DNA of 64,000 nucleotides from Streptomyces sp. DSM 15324 (GCF_001514285.1 NZ_KQ949035.1:223104-287103), one strand, 5' to 3'; positions 43,447 to 53,350 are shown, counted from the stretch's first letter. The notes: generated by a model from the sequence alone, not told the origin. Numbers and translations are program-made.

Positions 43447-46326
43447 ATGTTGCTCGAGCGGCAGAACGAACTGACAGTGGCGGCCGAGGCCCTCCGGCTC
43501 GCCGCACACGGCAACGGATCCATGGTCGTGATCAGCGGGCCGCCCGGAATCGGCAAGTCGGCGGTCCTGTCGGAGATCGGCGAACTCGCCGCCCGCCTGA
43601 CCACCGGCCCGACGGCCGGGTCGGCGGCCCTTCCCCGGCCCCTGGTGATGCGTGCCTACGCCGCCCCCGCGGAACGCTCCTTCGCTCTCGGTGTCACCCG
43701 GCAACTGCTGGAGCCGGTGGTCAAGTCGGGTACCTTCGTGGGCAGATGGAGCGCCGGCTCCGCCCGGCCCGCGCTCGGCTTCCTCCAGGGCGACCCGGAG
43801 TCGCCCCGCCAGCACACGGCGACGACGGTGCGGGCCCTGCTGTCCCTGGTGGAGAACATGAGCCAGGACCGCACTCCCGTGCTCCTGATCGACGATCTGC
43901 ACTGGTCGGACGCGGGCACGCTGGACTGGCTGGAGCAGCTCGTGCAGCAGGTGCCCCAGCGCGGAATCCTGGTCGCGGCGACGGTCTGCGAGGGAGAGCC
44001 CGCCGCGGAGCCGCCCGGGGTCCGTCCGCTCGCCGCCGCGGAGCACACGCTGTTCCCGGCCCCGCTGGGCCCGGCGGCGGTCGACGCCCTGATCCTGCAG
44101 CACCTCGGCACACCGGCCGAGGCGGAGTTCACGGCCGCGTGTCACGCCGCCACGCGCGGCAACCCGCTGCACCTCGTGTCGCTGCTCCAGGAATGCCGGT
44201 CCCGCGGCATCGCCCCGGTGGCGGCCGGCGCGTCCGAGGTGGCCGCGCTGGTGCCGCCGGCGCTGCGCCGGCGGCTCCTGCTGGGGCTCCAGGACCAGCC
44301 GCCCTCCGTCCTGGCCGCCGCGCGTGCGCTGCAGGTCCTCGGGGACGGTGCCGAGCCGCAGGTGGTGGGGGAACTGGCCGGACTGGACGGGGTGGACCGG
44401 GAGACGGCTCTGTGGCGGCTGCGCCGGCTGACGCTGGTCGTCCGGGAGGGCACCGGTCTGCGGCTGGCGCATCAAGCGGTGCACGAGGTGATCGAGGACA
44501 CCATGCCGCCGGGCGAGCGCAATCGGCTGCACCTGAGAGCGGCCGCACTCCTGCGGTACCGGGGCCACGCGCCCGAGCGGGTGGCGGGCCATCTCCTCGC
44601 CAGTACCGCCCCGTTGGACGACGAATCGGTGGCGGCGCTGCGTCACGCCGCCGACGCCGCGGTGCGGGGCGGCGCCCCGGAGACGGCGGCCCCCTATCTG
44701 CGCCGGGCGCTGCTCGACGTCCCGCCGCACAGTGAGGCGCGGGCCGAGTTGCTGGTCCAACTGGCCACGGCGGAGCGCAGTTTCGCGCCGTCCGTGGCCG
44801 TCCGGCACATCACCCAGGCGCTCCCGCTGCTGTCCGGCGCGCGGGCCCGCGCCGAGGCGCTGCTGACGCTCACCCCGGTGGCGACCGGTGCCACCCTGCT
44901 GTCGCTGGAGGACGCGATGCGGCAGACGGCACGGGAACTGCCCGCCGCGGAGATGCGGCCGAGCGACCGCCGGCTACTGGAGCTGCGGCTGGAGGCCCGG
45001 CTCCATCAGCTCTGCGACCTCGATCCGTCGGTGCTCGCGTCGGCCGCGGACCGGCTGGCCGGGCTGGGCGGGCGACCGGAGATGACGAACCCGGGGCAGC
45101 GGGAGCTGCTGGTGTCGCTCACGTACACCGCGACGGTCTCCGCCACGCTGCCCGCCGCGCAGCTCAGTGCGCTCGCGAGCCGGGTCCTGGAGCACGAGCC
45201 GGCGTCCGCGGCCCACGTGCACACCGTGGTGCCGCTGGTGATTCCGGTCGCCGTCACCGCGGACTCGGTCACCGGGCTGATGTCCTGGCTGGACACGGCC
45301 CTGGCCGACGCGGAACGCCGGGGCGGACGGGTGGAGCAGTCGGTGGTGCTCAGCGAACAGGCGCTGGTCCTGCTCGCCCAGGGCAGGCTGACCGCCGCAC
45401 GGGAACGGGCGGTACGGGCCCTGTCGGTGTCCGGCCCCGAGGAGGCGAGCACGCTCTCGATCATCGCGTCGGTGATGGTGGCACTGCGGACCCGCGAGCC
45501 GGACCTCGTCGAGGCGCTGCCGGAGCGGATCCGCGGGATGCACGAGCACTGTGTGCTGGCCGCCCTGCTCGTCATGGTGCGGGGCATGAAGGCCGAGCGC
45601 CGGCACGAGCCGGGCATGGCCGTGGAGCACTACCTCGACGCCGAGTACGCCCTGGACCGGGCGGGTTGGCGCAATCCCGTCCTCGCCCCGGCGGCGTACT
45701 GGGCGGCGCGCGCCTTGCACCGCATGGGCGAGTCCGAGCGCGCCGAGCACCTGGCCGAACGGCACCTGGAACAGGCGAGGGCCTGGGGCGCCCCGTCGGG
45801 CCTGGGGCGCGCGCTCGCCCTCCAGGCCTCCGTGACGGGCGGGTCCTCGGCGCCGAGGCTGCTGCGGGAGGCCGCCGGGGTGCTGGAGGCGTCCGGCGAC
45901 CTGCTCACGCGGGCGTCGGTCCTGCTGCGGCTGGCGGAGGCAGTGGCACCTCGTCACAGGGCGGAGGCGGAGGCGGCGCTGCGCACGTCGCACGAGCTGG
46001 CCGTGGAGTGCGGAGCCGCGCGCATCGCGGCCCGCGCCCAGGAGTTGCTGGGACCGGCGGCGGTCGGCGTCCCGACGCGGGGGCTGACGTCGACCGAGCG
46101 GATGGTGGCGCGGATGGCCGTGGAGGGGCTGACGAACCAGGCCATCGCCGACGCTCTCGGGGTCTCCCGGCGTGCCGTGGAGAAGCACCTGACGAACTGC
46201 TACCGCAAGATGTCGACATCCGGCCGTGCGGGGCTCGCGAGCGCCCTCGAGGACGCGGGCCTGTTCGAGTCGCCGGGCACGCAGGCTCCGCCCGCCGAAA
46301 CGATCCGCCCTCAGGGCGCGGCCTGA
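43447..46326 (+). CDS. LAL-family LuxR regulator 3 (intact Walker A)
   Basis: 959 aa. Opens with LLERQNELTVAAEALRLA and a canonical P-loop GPPGIGKSA; Walker B VLLIDDLHWSDAGT; long TPR-like region; C-terminal LuxR helix-turn-helix (LTSTERMVARMAVEGLTNQAIADALGVSRRAVEKHLTNCYRKMSTSGR). The only one of the three with both an intact P-loop lysine and a DNA-binding domain, so probably the competent activator. AAGGAGG lies 9 bases before ATG 43447. Starts 71 bases after LAL 2. Confidence 0.92.
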   Translation: MLLERQNELTVAAEALRLAAHGNGSMVVISGPPGIGKSAVLSEIGELAARLTTGPTAGSAALPRPLVMRAYAAPAERSFALGVTRQLLEPVVKSGTFVGRWSAGSARPALGFLQGDPESPRQHTATTVRALLSLVENMSQDRTPVLLIDDLHWSDAGTLDWLEQLVQQVPQRGILVAATVCEGEPAAEPPGVRPLAAAEHTLFPAPLGPAAVDALILQHLGTPAEAEFTAACHAATRGNPLHLVSLLQECRSRGIAPVAAGASEVAALVPPALRRRLLLGLQDQPPSVLAAARALQVLGDGAEPQVVGELAGLDGVDRETALWRLRRLTLVVREGTGLRLAHQAVHEVIEDTMPPGERNRLHLRAAALLRYRGHAPERVAGHLLASTAPLDDESVAALRHAADAAVRGGAPETAAPYLRRALLDVPPHSEARAELLVQLATAERSFAPSVAVRHITQALPLLSGARARAEALLTLTPVATGATLLSLEDAMRQTARELPAAEMRPSDRRLLELRLEARLHQLCDLDPSVLASAADRLAGLGGRPEMTNPGQRELLVSLTYTATVSATLPAAQLSALASRVLEHEPASAAHVHTVVPLVIPVAVTADSVTGLMSWLDTALADAERRGGRVEQSVVLSEQALVLLAQGRLTAARERAVRALSVSGPEEASTLSIIASVMVALRTREPDLVEALPERIRGMHEHCVLAALLVMVRGMKAERRHEPGMAVEHYLDAEYALDRAGWRNPVLAPAAYWAARALHRMGESERAEHLAERHLEQARAWGAPSGLGRALALQASVTGGSSAPRLLREAAGVLEASGDLLTRASVLLRLAEAVAPRHRAEAEAALRTSHELAVECGAARIAARAQELLGPAAVGVPTRGLTSTERMVARMAVEGLTNQAIADALGVSRRAVEKHLTNCYRKMSTSGRAGLASALEDAGLFESPGTQAPPAETIRPQGAA

Positions 46327-46377
46327 CCGCCGGCCGGGTCCGGGACGGCGGGCGACCGCGCGGCTCTCCATCCCCGT

Positions 46378-47148
46378 TCAGGTGGCCTGCGGTGCGCTCT
46401 GCGCGGTGAAGTGCTCTTCGAGCAGCTTCAGCACGTCCGCGGCACGGCTGTTGAGGTAGAAGTGGCCGCCGGGCAGGATCCGCAGGTCGAAGTCGGCGGT
46501 GGTGTGCTTCTCCCAGTCCCGGGCCTCGTCGATCGACGTCTTGGGGTCGTTGTCGCCGACGAGCGCGGTGACCGGGCAGTCCACCGTGGCACCCGGGGCG
46601 GACCGGTAGGTCTCCACGGCCCGGTAGTCGCCGCGCAGCGCGGGCAGGATCATGCGGATCAGTTCCTCGTCGCCCAGCAGCCGGTCGTCGGTGCCGCTCA
46701 TGGACTTGATCTCGGCGATGATGCCGTCGTCGTCGCGGCGGTGGACGTTCTCGTCGCGGTAGCGGGAGGGGGCACGCCGGCCCGAGGCGAAGAGCCGTAC
46801 CGGACCGCTGCCCTCCCGCTCGAACCGCCGGGCGACCTCGAAGGCGACGAGCGCGCCCATGCTGTGCCCGAAGAAGGTCAGGGGGCGGTCGTCCCAGCCG
46901 CGCAGCACCTCGTGCACCTGGTCCGCGAGCGTGCCGATGTCGTCGATCAGCGGCTCGTTGCGCCGGTCCTGACGTCCGGGGTACTGCACGGCCACGACGT
47001 CGACGCGCGGGCTGAGCGCGGTCGCGACGGGGAGGTAGTAGCTGGCCGAGCCGCCGGCGTGGGGGAAGCAGATCAGGCGGTGGGCGGCGTCGGGGGCCGG
47101 GTCGAACCGTCGGCACCACAGTCCGTCGTCTGCGGGGGAAACACTCAC
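46378..47148 (-). CDS. Type II thioesterase
   Basis: 256 aa. RLICFPHAGGSASYY (oxyanion region), VVAVQYPGRQDRRNEP, nucleophile GHSMGALVAFEVARR, acid Asp in LVGDNDPKT, catalytic His in LPGGHFYLN. These stand-alone enzymes remove misprimed or stalled acyl groups from PKS carrier proteins. Convergent with LAL 3 and divergent from the phosphoesterase; its product probably edits the PKS encoded at the end of the window. Confidence 0.93.
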   Translation of the reverse strand: MSVSPADDGLWCRRFDPAPDAAHRLICFPHAGGSASYYLPVATALSPRVDVVAVQYPGRQDRRNEPLIDDIGTLADQVHEVLRGWDDRPLTFFGHSMGALVAFEVARRFEREGSGPVRLFASGRRAPSRYRDENVHRRDDDGIIAEIKSMSGTDDRLLGDEELIRMILPALRGDYRAVETYRSAPGATVDCPVTALVGDNDPKTSIDEARDWEKHTTADFDLRILPGGHFYLNSRAADVLKLLEEHFTAQSAPQAT

Positions 47149-47440
47149 GCTGTTCGTCCGTCCTGTGTCAGCGGATTTCGGTGGGCTGGATCACTGGCGT
47201 GCTCCTGAAGGTGTGCCGCCACTATCGGGCACCGCCGGGGCCGGACGGCCGCCCGCTCCCCGAAGTCTGGGCGTTTCCCCTGTTCTTGGAGCTGTGGGGC
47301 GGCTGCCCGTTGTGCGGCGGGACGGCGCGGTGGCATAAAGCTGAGCGCCGGACGCGTATCGAGGCTCCGGACCCCCAGCGAGGAGTTCCCATGCCCAGCA
47401 CCACGGTTCCACGGCCCGCCTTGGGCGAGGCGCACAAGCG

Positions 47441-48292
47441 GTGAGCCCCGTCCCGGGCGGCAGGCTCTTCGCGGTCAGTGACCTGCATGTCGCCTACGAG
47501 CAGAACCGCGCCGTGGTGCGGCGGCTGCGCCCCTCCGATCCCTCCGACTGGCTGATCGTCGCCGGTGACATCGGGGAGCTGACGGCGGACGTCGAGTGGG
47601 TGCTGCGGCTGCTCGCCGAGCGGTTCGCGACCGTGGTGTGGGTGCCGGGCAACCACGAGCTGTGGACGCATCCCGACGATCCGGTGACGCTGCGCGGTGA
47701 GGCCCGCTACCGCAGCCTGGTCGAACTGTGCCGGTCCCTCGGGGTGCTGACCCCGGAGGACCCCTACGTGCAGTGGCCGGGACCGGACGGGCCGGTGGTG
47801 ATCGCACCGCTGTTCCTGCTGTACGACTACTCGTTCCTGCCGCCGGGTGCCACCGGCACCGCCGACGCGCTGGCCCGGGCGGAGAAGGCCGGGGTGGTGG
47901 CCACCGACGAGTTCCTCCTGCACAGCGACCCCTACCCCGACCGGGCGGCCTGGTGCCGGGCACGGTTGGAGTACACGCGCGAGCGGCTGGACGCCTGCCC
48001 GTCCGACCTGCCGACGGTGCTGGTGAACCACTTCCCGCTGGTGCGCGAACCCACCCGCATCCTGCGGTACCCGGAGTTCGCCCTGTGGTGCGGGACGACC
48101 GCCACCCATGACTGGCACCGGCGCTACCGGGCGGCGACCGTCGTCTACGGCCATCTGCACATCCCGCGCACCACCTGGCACGACGGGGTACCGCACCGCG
48201 AGGTGTCGCTGGGCTACCCGCGCGAGTGGCAGGCCCGCGGCATGCCCGACCCGTTGCTGCGCGAGATCCTGCCCCGGCGAGGTGCCCGGTGA
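47441..48292 (+). CDS. Calcineurin-like metallophosphoesterase
   Basis: 283 aa. All five metal motifs are present: SDLH, AGDIGE, GNHELW, VNHFPL and YGHLHIP. Its stop overlaps the phosphopantetheinyl-transferase GTG (GTGA), and that gene pair is recurrent in Streptomyces; a role in carrier-protein or coenzyme A metabolism has been suggested but is unproven. The 292 bases upstream (47149-47440) hold only a divergent promoter region. Confidence 0.88.
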   Translation: MSPVPGGRLFAVSDLHVAYEQNRAVVRRLRPSDPSDWLIVAGDIGELTADVEWVLRLLAERFATVVWVPGNHELWTHPDDPVTLRGEARYRSLVELCRSLGVLTPEDPYVQWPGPDGPVVIAPLFLLYDYSFLPPGATGTADALARAEKAGVVATDEFLLHSDPYPDRAAWCRARLEYTRERLDACPSDLPTVLVNHFPLVREPTRILRYPEFALWCGTTATHDWHRRYRAATVVYGHLHIPRTTWHDGVPHREVSLGYPREWQARGMPDPLLREILPRRGAR

Positions 48293-49104
48293 CGCCGCTG
48301 ATGCGCCGCCTGCTGCCCGACACGGTCGAAGTGACCGAGGTGCGCGGCGAGTTGACCGGGCCGCCGCTGTTCCCGGAGGAGGAGGCGATGGTGGCGCGGG
48401 CGGTCGACAAGCGCCGCCGCGAGTTCGCCACCGGCCGGCGGTGCGCCCGTCTGTCGCTGGCCGCGCTGGGACTTCCGGCCGTTCCGCTGCTGTCCGGTCC
48501 TCAGGGGGAACCCCGCTGGCCCGCCGGGGTGGTCGGTGCGGTGTCCCACTGTGACGGCTACCGGGTGGCGGCGGTCGCCCGCGCCACCGACCTGGCGGCG
48601 CTCGGCGTCGACGCCGAGACGGCGGCCCCGCTGCCGGACGGCGTCCTGGAGGCGGTGTCCCTGCCCGAGGAGCGCGCCGATCTCGCCCGGCTGACGCGCA
48701 CCGCACCGCAGGTGCCCTGGGACCGGCTGCTGTTCAGCGCGAAGGAGTCGGTCTACAAGGTGTGGTTCCCGCTCGCCCGCCGGCCGCTGGGGTTCGAGGA
48801 GGCCCGGCTGCGCTTCACCCGGGAGCCGGACCTCGCCGGTGCGGCGCGCGGCACGTTCGACGTCACGCTGCTGGTGCCGGTGCCCCGCGAGTTCGCGGGC
48901 CCCGTGGGCGGCGCCGGGCTCACCGGCCGCTGGCTCGTGGAGGGCGGGCTGGTGCTGACCGCGCTGGCACCCGTGGTGCGCCGCCCGGCCGAGGGACCGG
49001 GCCGGGCACCGGGCGAGGTGCCCGGCGGGGTACCGGCCGCCTTCGAGCCGATGGGCCGCGCCGTGTCCGGCGCGCCGCGCACCCGGCCGTCCGCGCCCGC
49101 GTGA
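48289..49104 (+). CDS. 4'-phosphopantetheinyl transferase
   Basis: 271 aa Sfp/EntD-like. GAVSHCDGYRVAAVA, the Mg-binding GVDAE and FSAKESVYKVWFPL (W-x-x-K-E-S/A-x-x-K type) are visible; N-terminal RRREFATGRRCARLSLAALG matches the family. It loads phosphopantetheine from CoA on the Ser of carrier proteins such as the GFDSL and GLNSL ACPs in this window. Translationally coupled to the phosphoesterase. The last 50 residues are low-complexity. Confidence 0.92.
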   Translation: MTPLMRRLLPDTVEVTEVRGELTGPPLFPEEEAMVARAVDKRRREFATGRRCARLSLAALGLPAVPLLSGPQGEPRWPAGVVGAVSHCDGYRVAAVARATDLAALGVDAETAAPLPDGVLEAVSLPEERADLARLTRTAPQVPWDRLLFSAKESVYKVWFPLARRPLGFEEARLRFTREPDLAGAARGTFDVTLLVPVPREFAGPVGGAGLTGRWLVEGGLVLTALAPVVRRPAEGPGRAPGEVPGGVPAAFEPMGRAVSGAPRTRPSAPA

Positions 49105-49211
49105 CGGCCTTCCCCGACGCCTGGCGCCCACCGGCCGCAGGCCGATCCCCTGGGCCGCACCGGCTGCCGTGAGGCGCCTCGAACCGATGACGATCCGATG
49201 GAGAGGCAGCG

Positions 49212-50696
49212 ATGCCCCAGCTCAACACGACCGGACCCGAGTCCGACAGCGAGGCACTGCTGGCCGCGCGGCTGGCCCTTTCCGCGACGGCCGAGGGCGG
49301 CGAGGTGATGACCGACGTCGAGTTCTTCGACTGGTTCGACCAGCGCCGCCGCATGCACAGCCAGGTGGTGCGGCGCACCACCTTCGCCGAGATGTCGGGG
49401 TGGGACTTCGTCCCGGGCAGCGGCGACCTGGCGCATCGCAGCGGGCGGTTCTTCACTGTGCGCGGCGTACGGGTGAGCACCGACTTCGGTCCCGTGCCGG
49501 AGTGGACCCAGCCGATCATCAGGCAACCCGAGATAGGCATCCTCGGTCTCGCGGTCCGCGAGACCAACGGGGTGCTCCACTGCCTGATGCAGGCGAAGTC
49601 CGAGCCGGGCAACGTCAACGGGGTGCAGCTGTCCCCGACCGTGCAGGCGACCAAGAGCAACTACACCCGGGTGCACGGCGGTGCGTCGGTGCCGTATCTG
49701 GACTGCTTCCGCGAGCCGGAGGCCCGCGGCCACCGGGTGCTGGCCGACGTGCTCCAGTCGGAGCAGGGCTCGTGGTTCTTCTGCAAGCGCAACCGCAACA
49801 TGATCGTCGAGGTCGGTCCGGAGGTCGAGGCGGGCGAGGACTTCTGCTGGCTGACCCTGCGGCAGGTCAACGCGCTGCTGCACTACGAGAACCTGGTGAA
49901 CATGGACGCGCGCACGGTGCTCTCCTGTCTCCCCGACTGGCACCACGGGACCGGTCCGGCCGCAGGCCTCCACCCGGACGTGGCGATCCGCAGCTGGATC
50001 ACCACCCAGCAGAGCGAACGGGAGGTCAGCGCCTCCCTGTTGCCGCTGAGCGAGGTGGAGGGGCGGGACTGGTTCCGCACCGAGGACCGCATCTCGCACC
50101 GGAGAGGGCTGTTCTTCAGCATCGTGCCGGTGGACGTCTCGTCCAACCGGCGTGAGGTGACGTCCTGGTCGCAGCCGCTGCTCGAACCGCACGGCATCGG
50201 CATCTCGGCGATGCTGGTACGCCGGATCGACGGGGTGCCGCACTGTCTGGTGCAGGCCCGGGTCGAGCCGGGCTATCTGGACGTCGTCGAGCTCGGCCCC
50301 ACCGTGCAGTACACCCCGGAGAACTACGCCCATCTTCCCGCGTCGGACCAGCCGCGCTTCCTCGACCTGGTGACCGGGGCCCGCCCGGAGCAGGTGCTGT
50401 TCGACACGGTGCTGTCGGAGGAGGGCGGCCGCTTCCTGAACGCGCAGAACCGGTACCTGATCATCGAGGCGGACGACGGCGTCCCCGACGAGATCCCGGC
50501 GGGCTACCGGTGGGTGACGCTGCGTCAGCTCGGTGAGCTGCTGAAGTACAGCCACTACGTCAACGTGCAGGCGCGGACACTGGTCGCGGCCCTGCGCAGC
50601 GTCACCGGGCTCCCGACCGGGCTGCCCGCGGCGGGAGTCCGCTCGATCGGGGCCGCCGCCCCGGGCAGGGGAGGCAGCCGTGCGGATCATCGGTGA
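49212..50696 (+). CDS. NDP-hexose 2,3-dehydratase
   Basis: 494 aa built of two related halves, each with a W-x-Q-P-(I/L) ... H-C-L-(M/V)-Q-A-(K/R)-x-E-P-G signature (first copy near residue 98-137, second near 322-355) and SPTVQATKSNYTR / GPTVQYTPENYAH. This duplicated architecture is that of EvaA/TylX3-type 2,3-dehydratases, which remove the 2-OH of NDP-4-keto-6-deoxyglucose, opening the 2,6-dideoxysugar path. GGAGAGGCAGCG precedes the ATG. Overlaps the next gene by 17 bases. Confidence 0.93.
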   Translation: MPQLNTTGPESDSEALLAARLALSATAEGGEVMTDVEFFDWFDQRRRMHSQVVRRTTFAEMSGWDFVPGSGDLAHRSGRFFTVRGVRVSTDFGPVPEWTQPIIRQPEIGILGLAVRETNGVLHCLMQAKSEPGNVNGVQLSPTVQATKSNYTRVHGGASVPYLDCFREPEARGHRVLADVLQSEQGSWFFCKRNRNMIVEVGPEVEAGEDFCWLTLRQVNALLHYENLVNMDARTVLSCLPDWHHGTGPAAGLHPDVAIRSWITTQQSEREVSASLLPLSEVEGRDWFRTEDRISHRRGLFFSIVPVDVSSNRREVTSWSQPLLEPHGIGISAMLVRRIDGVPHCLVQARVEPGYLDVVELGPTVQYTPENYAHLPASDQPRFLDLVTGARPEQVLFDTVLSEEGGRFLNAQNRYLIIEADDGVPDEIPAGYRWVTLRQLGELLKYSHYVNVQARTLVAALRSVTGLPTGLPAAGVRSIGAAAPGRGGSRADHR

Positions 50697-51462
50697 CGGA
50701 TTCCTGGCCCGCAATCTGGCCGAGGCGTTCGGGGACCGCTTCCCCGAGGTGACCACGATCGCCTCCGGGGTCTCCAGCACGGCCACCACGGCCGTGTCCG
50801 AGTACGACCGTGAGGCGCAGCTCCTCTACGAGGTCCTCGACGCGTGCCGGCGGGACGGCCGGCGGCTGCTGTTCCTCTCCACCGCCTCGTTCTCCATGTA
50901 CGGCTTCACGGACGACGAGGTCGACGAGACCGGTCCGCTCCGGCCGCCGACGGCGTACGGCAGGCACAAGCTGGCCCTGGAGAGCGTGGTGCGCTCCTCG
51001 GGCGTCGAGCACCTGATCCTGCGGGTGAGTCACGCCGTGGGCCACCACCAGCGGCCGCACCAGTTGCTGCCCACCCTGGTACGGCACGTCTCCGAGGGCG
51101 AGGTGACGGTCCATCAGGGAGCGCACCGCGACCTGCTGGACGTGCGGGACCTGGTGCACGCGGTCGGCCGCCTCCTCGAGGACGGCGTCCACGGCGAGGT
51201 CGTCAACGTCGCCTCGGGGGTCCCGCAACCGGTGGAGGCGATCGTGACCGCGGTCGAGGAGCGGCTGGGCGTCACGGCCCGGCGCGTACACCGTCCCGGC
51301 CCGACCGCCGTCACCCGTGCGTCCGTACGGCGCCTGCGGCGGCTGGTGCCGGACTTCCGCGCCGCCGTCCCCGATCCGGCCTATCTGGGAGCGTTGCTGG
51401 ACGCGTATCTGCCCTACTACACCGCCCAGCCGCAGGATCTGGCGGCGCTGCCCGCGCGGTGA
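50680..51462 (+). CDS. NAD-dependent epimerase/dehydratase (deoxysugar ketoreductase candidate)
   Basis: 260 aa short-chain reductase of the extended type: MRIIGDGFLARNLAEAF (Rossmann), FLSTASFSMYG, catalytic YGRHK (Y-x-x-x-K) and LLDVRDLVHAVGRLLED. Likely reduces a 4-keto (or 3-keto) NDP-deoxysugar after the 2,3-dehydratase, with which it is coupled by a 17-base overlap. GTG start. Exact stereochemistry not predictable. Confidence 0.8.
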   Translation: MRIIGDGFLARNLAEAFGDRFPEVTTIASGVSSTATTAVSEYDREAQLLYEVLDACRRDGRRLLFLSTASFSMYGFTDDEVDETGPLRPPTAYGRHKLALESVVRSSGVEHLILRVSHAVGHHQRPHQLLPTLVRHVSEGEVTVHQGAHRDLLDVRDLVHAVGRLLEDGVHGEVVNVASGVPQPVEAIVTAVEERLGVTARRVHRPGPTAVTRASVRRLRRLVPDFRAAVPDPAYLGALLDAYLPYYTAQPQDLAALPAR

Positions 51463-51532
51463 CCGCGCCGCAAAACTGGGGGAACCTCTAGACATGTCCC
51501 CCCGGGCACCGGCTGGAAGCGGCGACTCCACC

Positions 51533-51538
51533 TAGCGT
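51533..51538 (+). promoter_or_regulatory. -10-like TAGCGT before the ABC genes
   Basis: TAGCGT ends 6 bases before the ATG at 51545, the arrangement of a leaderless transcript; no Shine-Dalgarno is seen. The -35 is not convincing. Confidence 0.4.
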
Positions 51539-51544
51539 GGCCAC

Positions 51545-52513
51545 ATGATCGAGCTTGCGGGAGTGACCAAACAGTACGGCGAGAAGGTGGTGGTCGACGA
51601 CCTCACCTTCACCGTCCGGCCGGGCTGCGTCACCGGGTTCCTCGGCCCCAACGGCGCGGGCAAGTCCACCACGATGCGGATGATGCTCGGTCTGGACCGT
51701 CCCACGGCGGGCCGCGTCCTCATCGACGGCGAACCCTACGCCCGGCTGAAGGATCCGCTGCGCCGCATCGGCGCGCTGCTGGACGCGAAGGCGATGCACG
51801 GCGGGCGCAGCGCGTACGACAACCTCCGGTGCCTCGCCCTGAGCAACCGGATACCGATGCCGCGGGTCGACGAGGTGCTCCAGGAGGTCGGTCTGGGCGA
51901 GGTCGCCAAGAAGCGGCCCAAGGGCTTCTCGCTCGGCATGGGGCAACGGCTCGGCATCGCCGCGGCGTTGCTCGGCGACCCGGAGATCGTGATGCTGGAC
52001 GAGCCGGTCAACGGTCTCGACCCGGAGGGCATCCACTGGATCCGCACGCTGATGAAGCGGCTGGCGGCGGAGGGCCGCACGGTGTTCGTCTCCAGCCACC
52101 TGATGAGCGAGATGGCGCTGACCGCGGACCATCTGGTCGTCATCGGCCGTGGCAGGCTGCTCGCCGACACCGGTATGCAGGACTTCATCGACCGCAACTC
52201 CCGTTCGTCCGTGCGGATCCGCACCCCGGAACCGGAGAAGCTGCGCGACGCCCTCGCGGCGGCCGGCATCACCGCCGACGAGAGCGCCCCGGGGATCTTC
52301 GAGGTCACCGATACACCCGTGGAGCGGCTCGGGGAACTGGCCCTGGAGCACCGCGTCCTGCTGCACGAGCTGAGCCCGCAGCACGCCTCCCTGGAAGAGG
52401 CGTTCATCGCTCTGACGGGTGAGGCGGCCGAGTACCGCACGGGGACGCCCGCCCCCGCCGCCGCGTCGAGCGAGGGCGCGAACGCGCCGCAGACCACCGG
52501 AACGGAGTCCTGA
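51545..52513 (+). CDS. ABC transporter ATP-binding protein (ABC-2/DrrA type)
   Basis: 322 aa. Walker A GPNGAGKST, signature FSLGMGQRLG, Walker B EIVMLDEPVNGLDPEG, H-loop SSHLM. The C-terminal 100 residues are the usual DrrA-type extension. Powers export of a hydrophobic product, perhaps the polyketide, and so self-resistance. The permease follows 3 bases later. Confidence 0.94.
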   Translation: MIELAGVTKQYGEKVVVDDLTFTVRPGCVTGFLGPNGAGKSTTMRMMLGLDRPTAGRVLIDGEPYARLKDPLRRIGALLDAKAMHGGRSAYDNLRCLALSNRIPMPRVDEVLQEVGLGEVAKKRPKGFSLGMGQRLGIAAALLGDPEIVMLDEPVNGLDPEGIHWIRTLMKRLAAEGRTVFVSSHLMSEMALTADHLVVIGRGRLLADTGMQDFIDRNSRSSVRIRTPEPEKLRDALAAAGITADESAPGIFEVTDTPVERLGELALEHRVLLHELSPQHASLEEAFIALTGEAAEYRTGTPAPAAASSEGANAPQTTGTES

Positions 52514-52516
52514 CCC

Positions 52517-53284
52517 ATGTCCGCACCCACAGCGACCCTGCGCTCCGAGTGGGCCAAACTCACCACGGTCCGCTCCACGGGGTGGACCCTGTTCGCCGCC
52601 TTCGCCGTCACCGTGGCCTTCGGCACGCTCGTGAGCGCCCTGTCCAACTCCGACTACGACAGCCTCTCGGAGCAGGAGAAGCTCGCCTTCGACCCTGCCG
52701 GGACCAGCTTCACCGGCGGTCTCCTCGGCCAGTTGGCGATGATCGCGTTCGGTGTCATGGTGATCGGCTCCGAGTACAGCACCGGCGCGATCCGCAGCTC
52801 CCTGGCGGCGGTCCCCCGGCGCGGGGTCTTCTACCTCAGCAAGGTCGCGGTGGCGACCGGCGCGGCCCTGGCCGTCAGTCTCGCCACCACGTTCGTGACG
52901 TTCTTCGCCGGGCAGGCCGCCCTCGGATCGCACAGCACCACGCTGGGCGCGCACAACGTCCTCCGGGCGACGTTCGGCGCGGCGCTCTACATGACGCTGA
53001 TGGCCGTGTTCTCGATGGGCGTGGCCACCATGCTGCGCAGTTCGATGCTGTCCATGGGCATCCTGATGCCGTTCTTCTTCCTCGTCACGCAGATCCTGGC
53101 CTCCGTGCCGGGAGCCAAGAAGGTGGCGGAGTACCTTCCCGACCAGGCCGGTGCGGCGATGGTGCGGGTGGTGCCGAAGTCGGACCTGCCCTACGGGGCG
53201 GGGGGCGGGTTCGCCATCATGCTGGCGTGGGTGGCCGCGGCCCTGCTCGGCGGCTATCTCGTGCTGCGCAACCGGGACGCGTGA
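52517..53284 (+). CDS. ABC-2 type transporter permease
   Basis: 255 aa with six TM segments (FAAFAVTVAFGTLVSAL, LLGQLAMIAFGVMVIGSEY, VAVATGAALAVSLATTFVTFF, LMAVFSMGVATML, SMGILMPFFFLVTQIL, FAIMLAWVAAALLGGYLVL) and the ATLRSEWAKL start and EYSTGAIRSSLAAVPRR loop of this family. Forms the exporter with the preceding ATPase. Confidence 0.92.
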   Translation: MSAPTATLRSEWAKLTTVRSTGWTLFAAFAVTVAFGTLVSALSNSDYDSLSEQEKLAFDPAGTSFTGGLLGQLAMIAFGVMVIGSEYSTGAIRSSLAAVPRRGVFYLSKVAVATGAALAVSLATTFVTFFAGQAALGSHSTTLGAHNVLRATFGAALYMTLMAVFSMGVATMLRSSMLSMGILMPFFFLVTQILASVPGAKKVAEYLPDQAGAAMVRVVPKSDLPYGAGGGFAIMLAWVAAALLGGYLVLRNRDA

Positions 53285-53306
53285 GCCCCCGCGCGCGGCG
53301 CGGAAT

Positions 53307-53346
53307 GGACCCGGCACCACGGGGACGTGGTGCCGGGTCCGGTGTT
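53307..53346. terminator. Strong terminator with TTTT tail
   Basis: GGACCCGGCACCAC-ggggac-GTGGTGCCGGGTCC: perfect 14-bp stem followed by GGTGTTTT, 22 bases after the permease stop. Confidence 0.85.
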
Positions 53347-53350
53347 TTCG

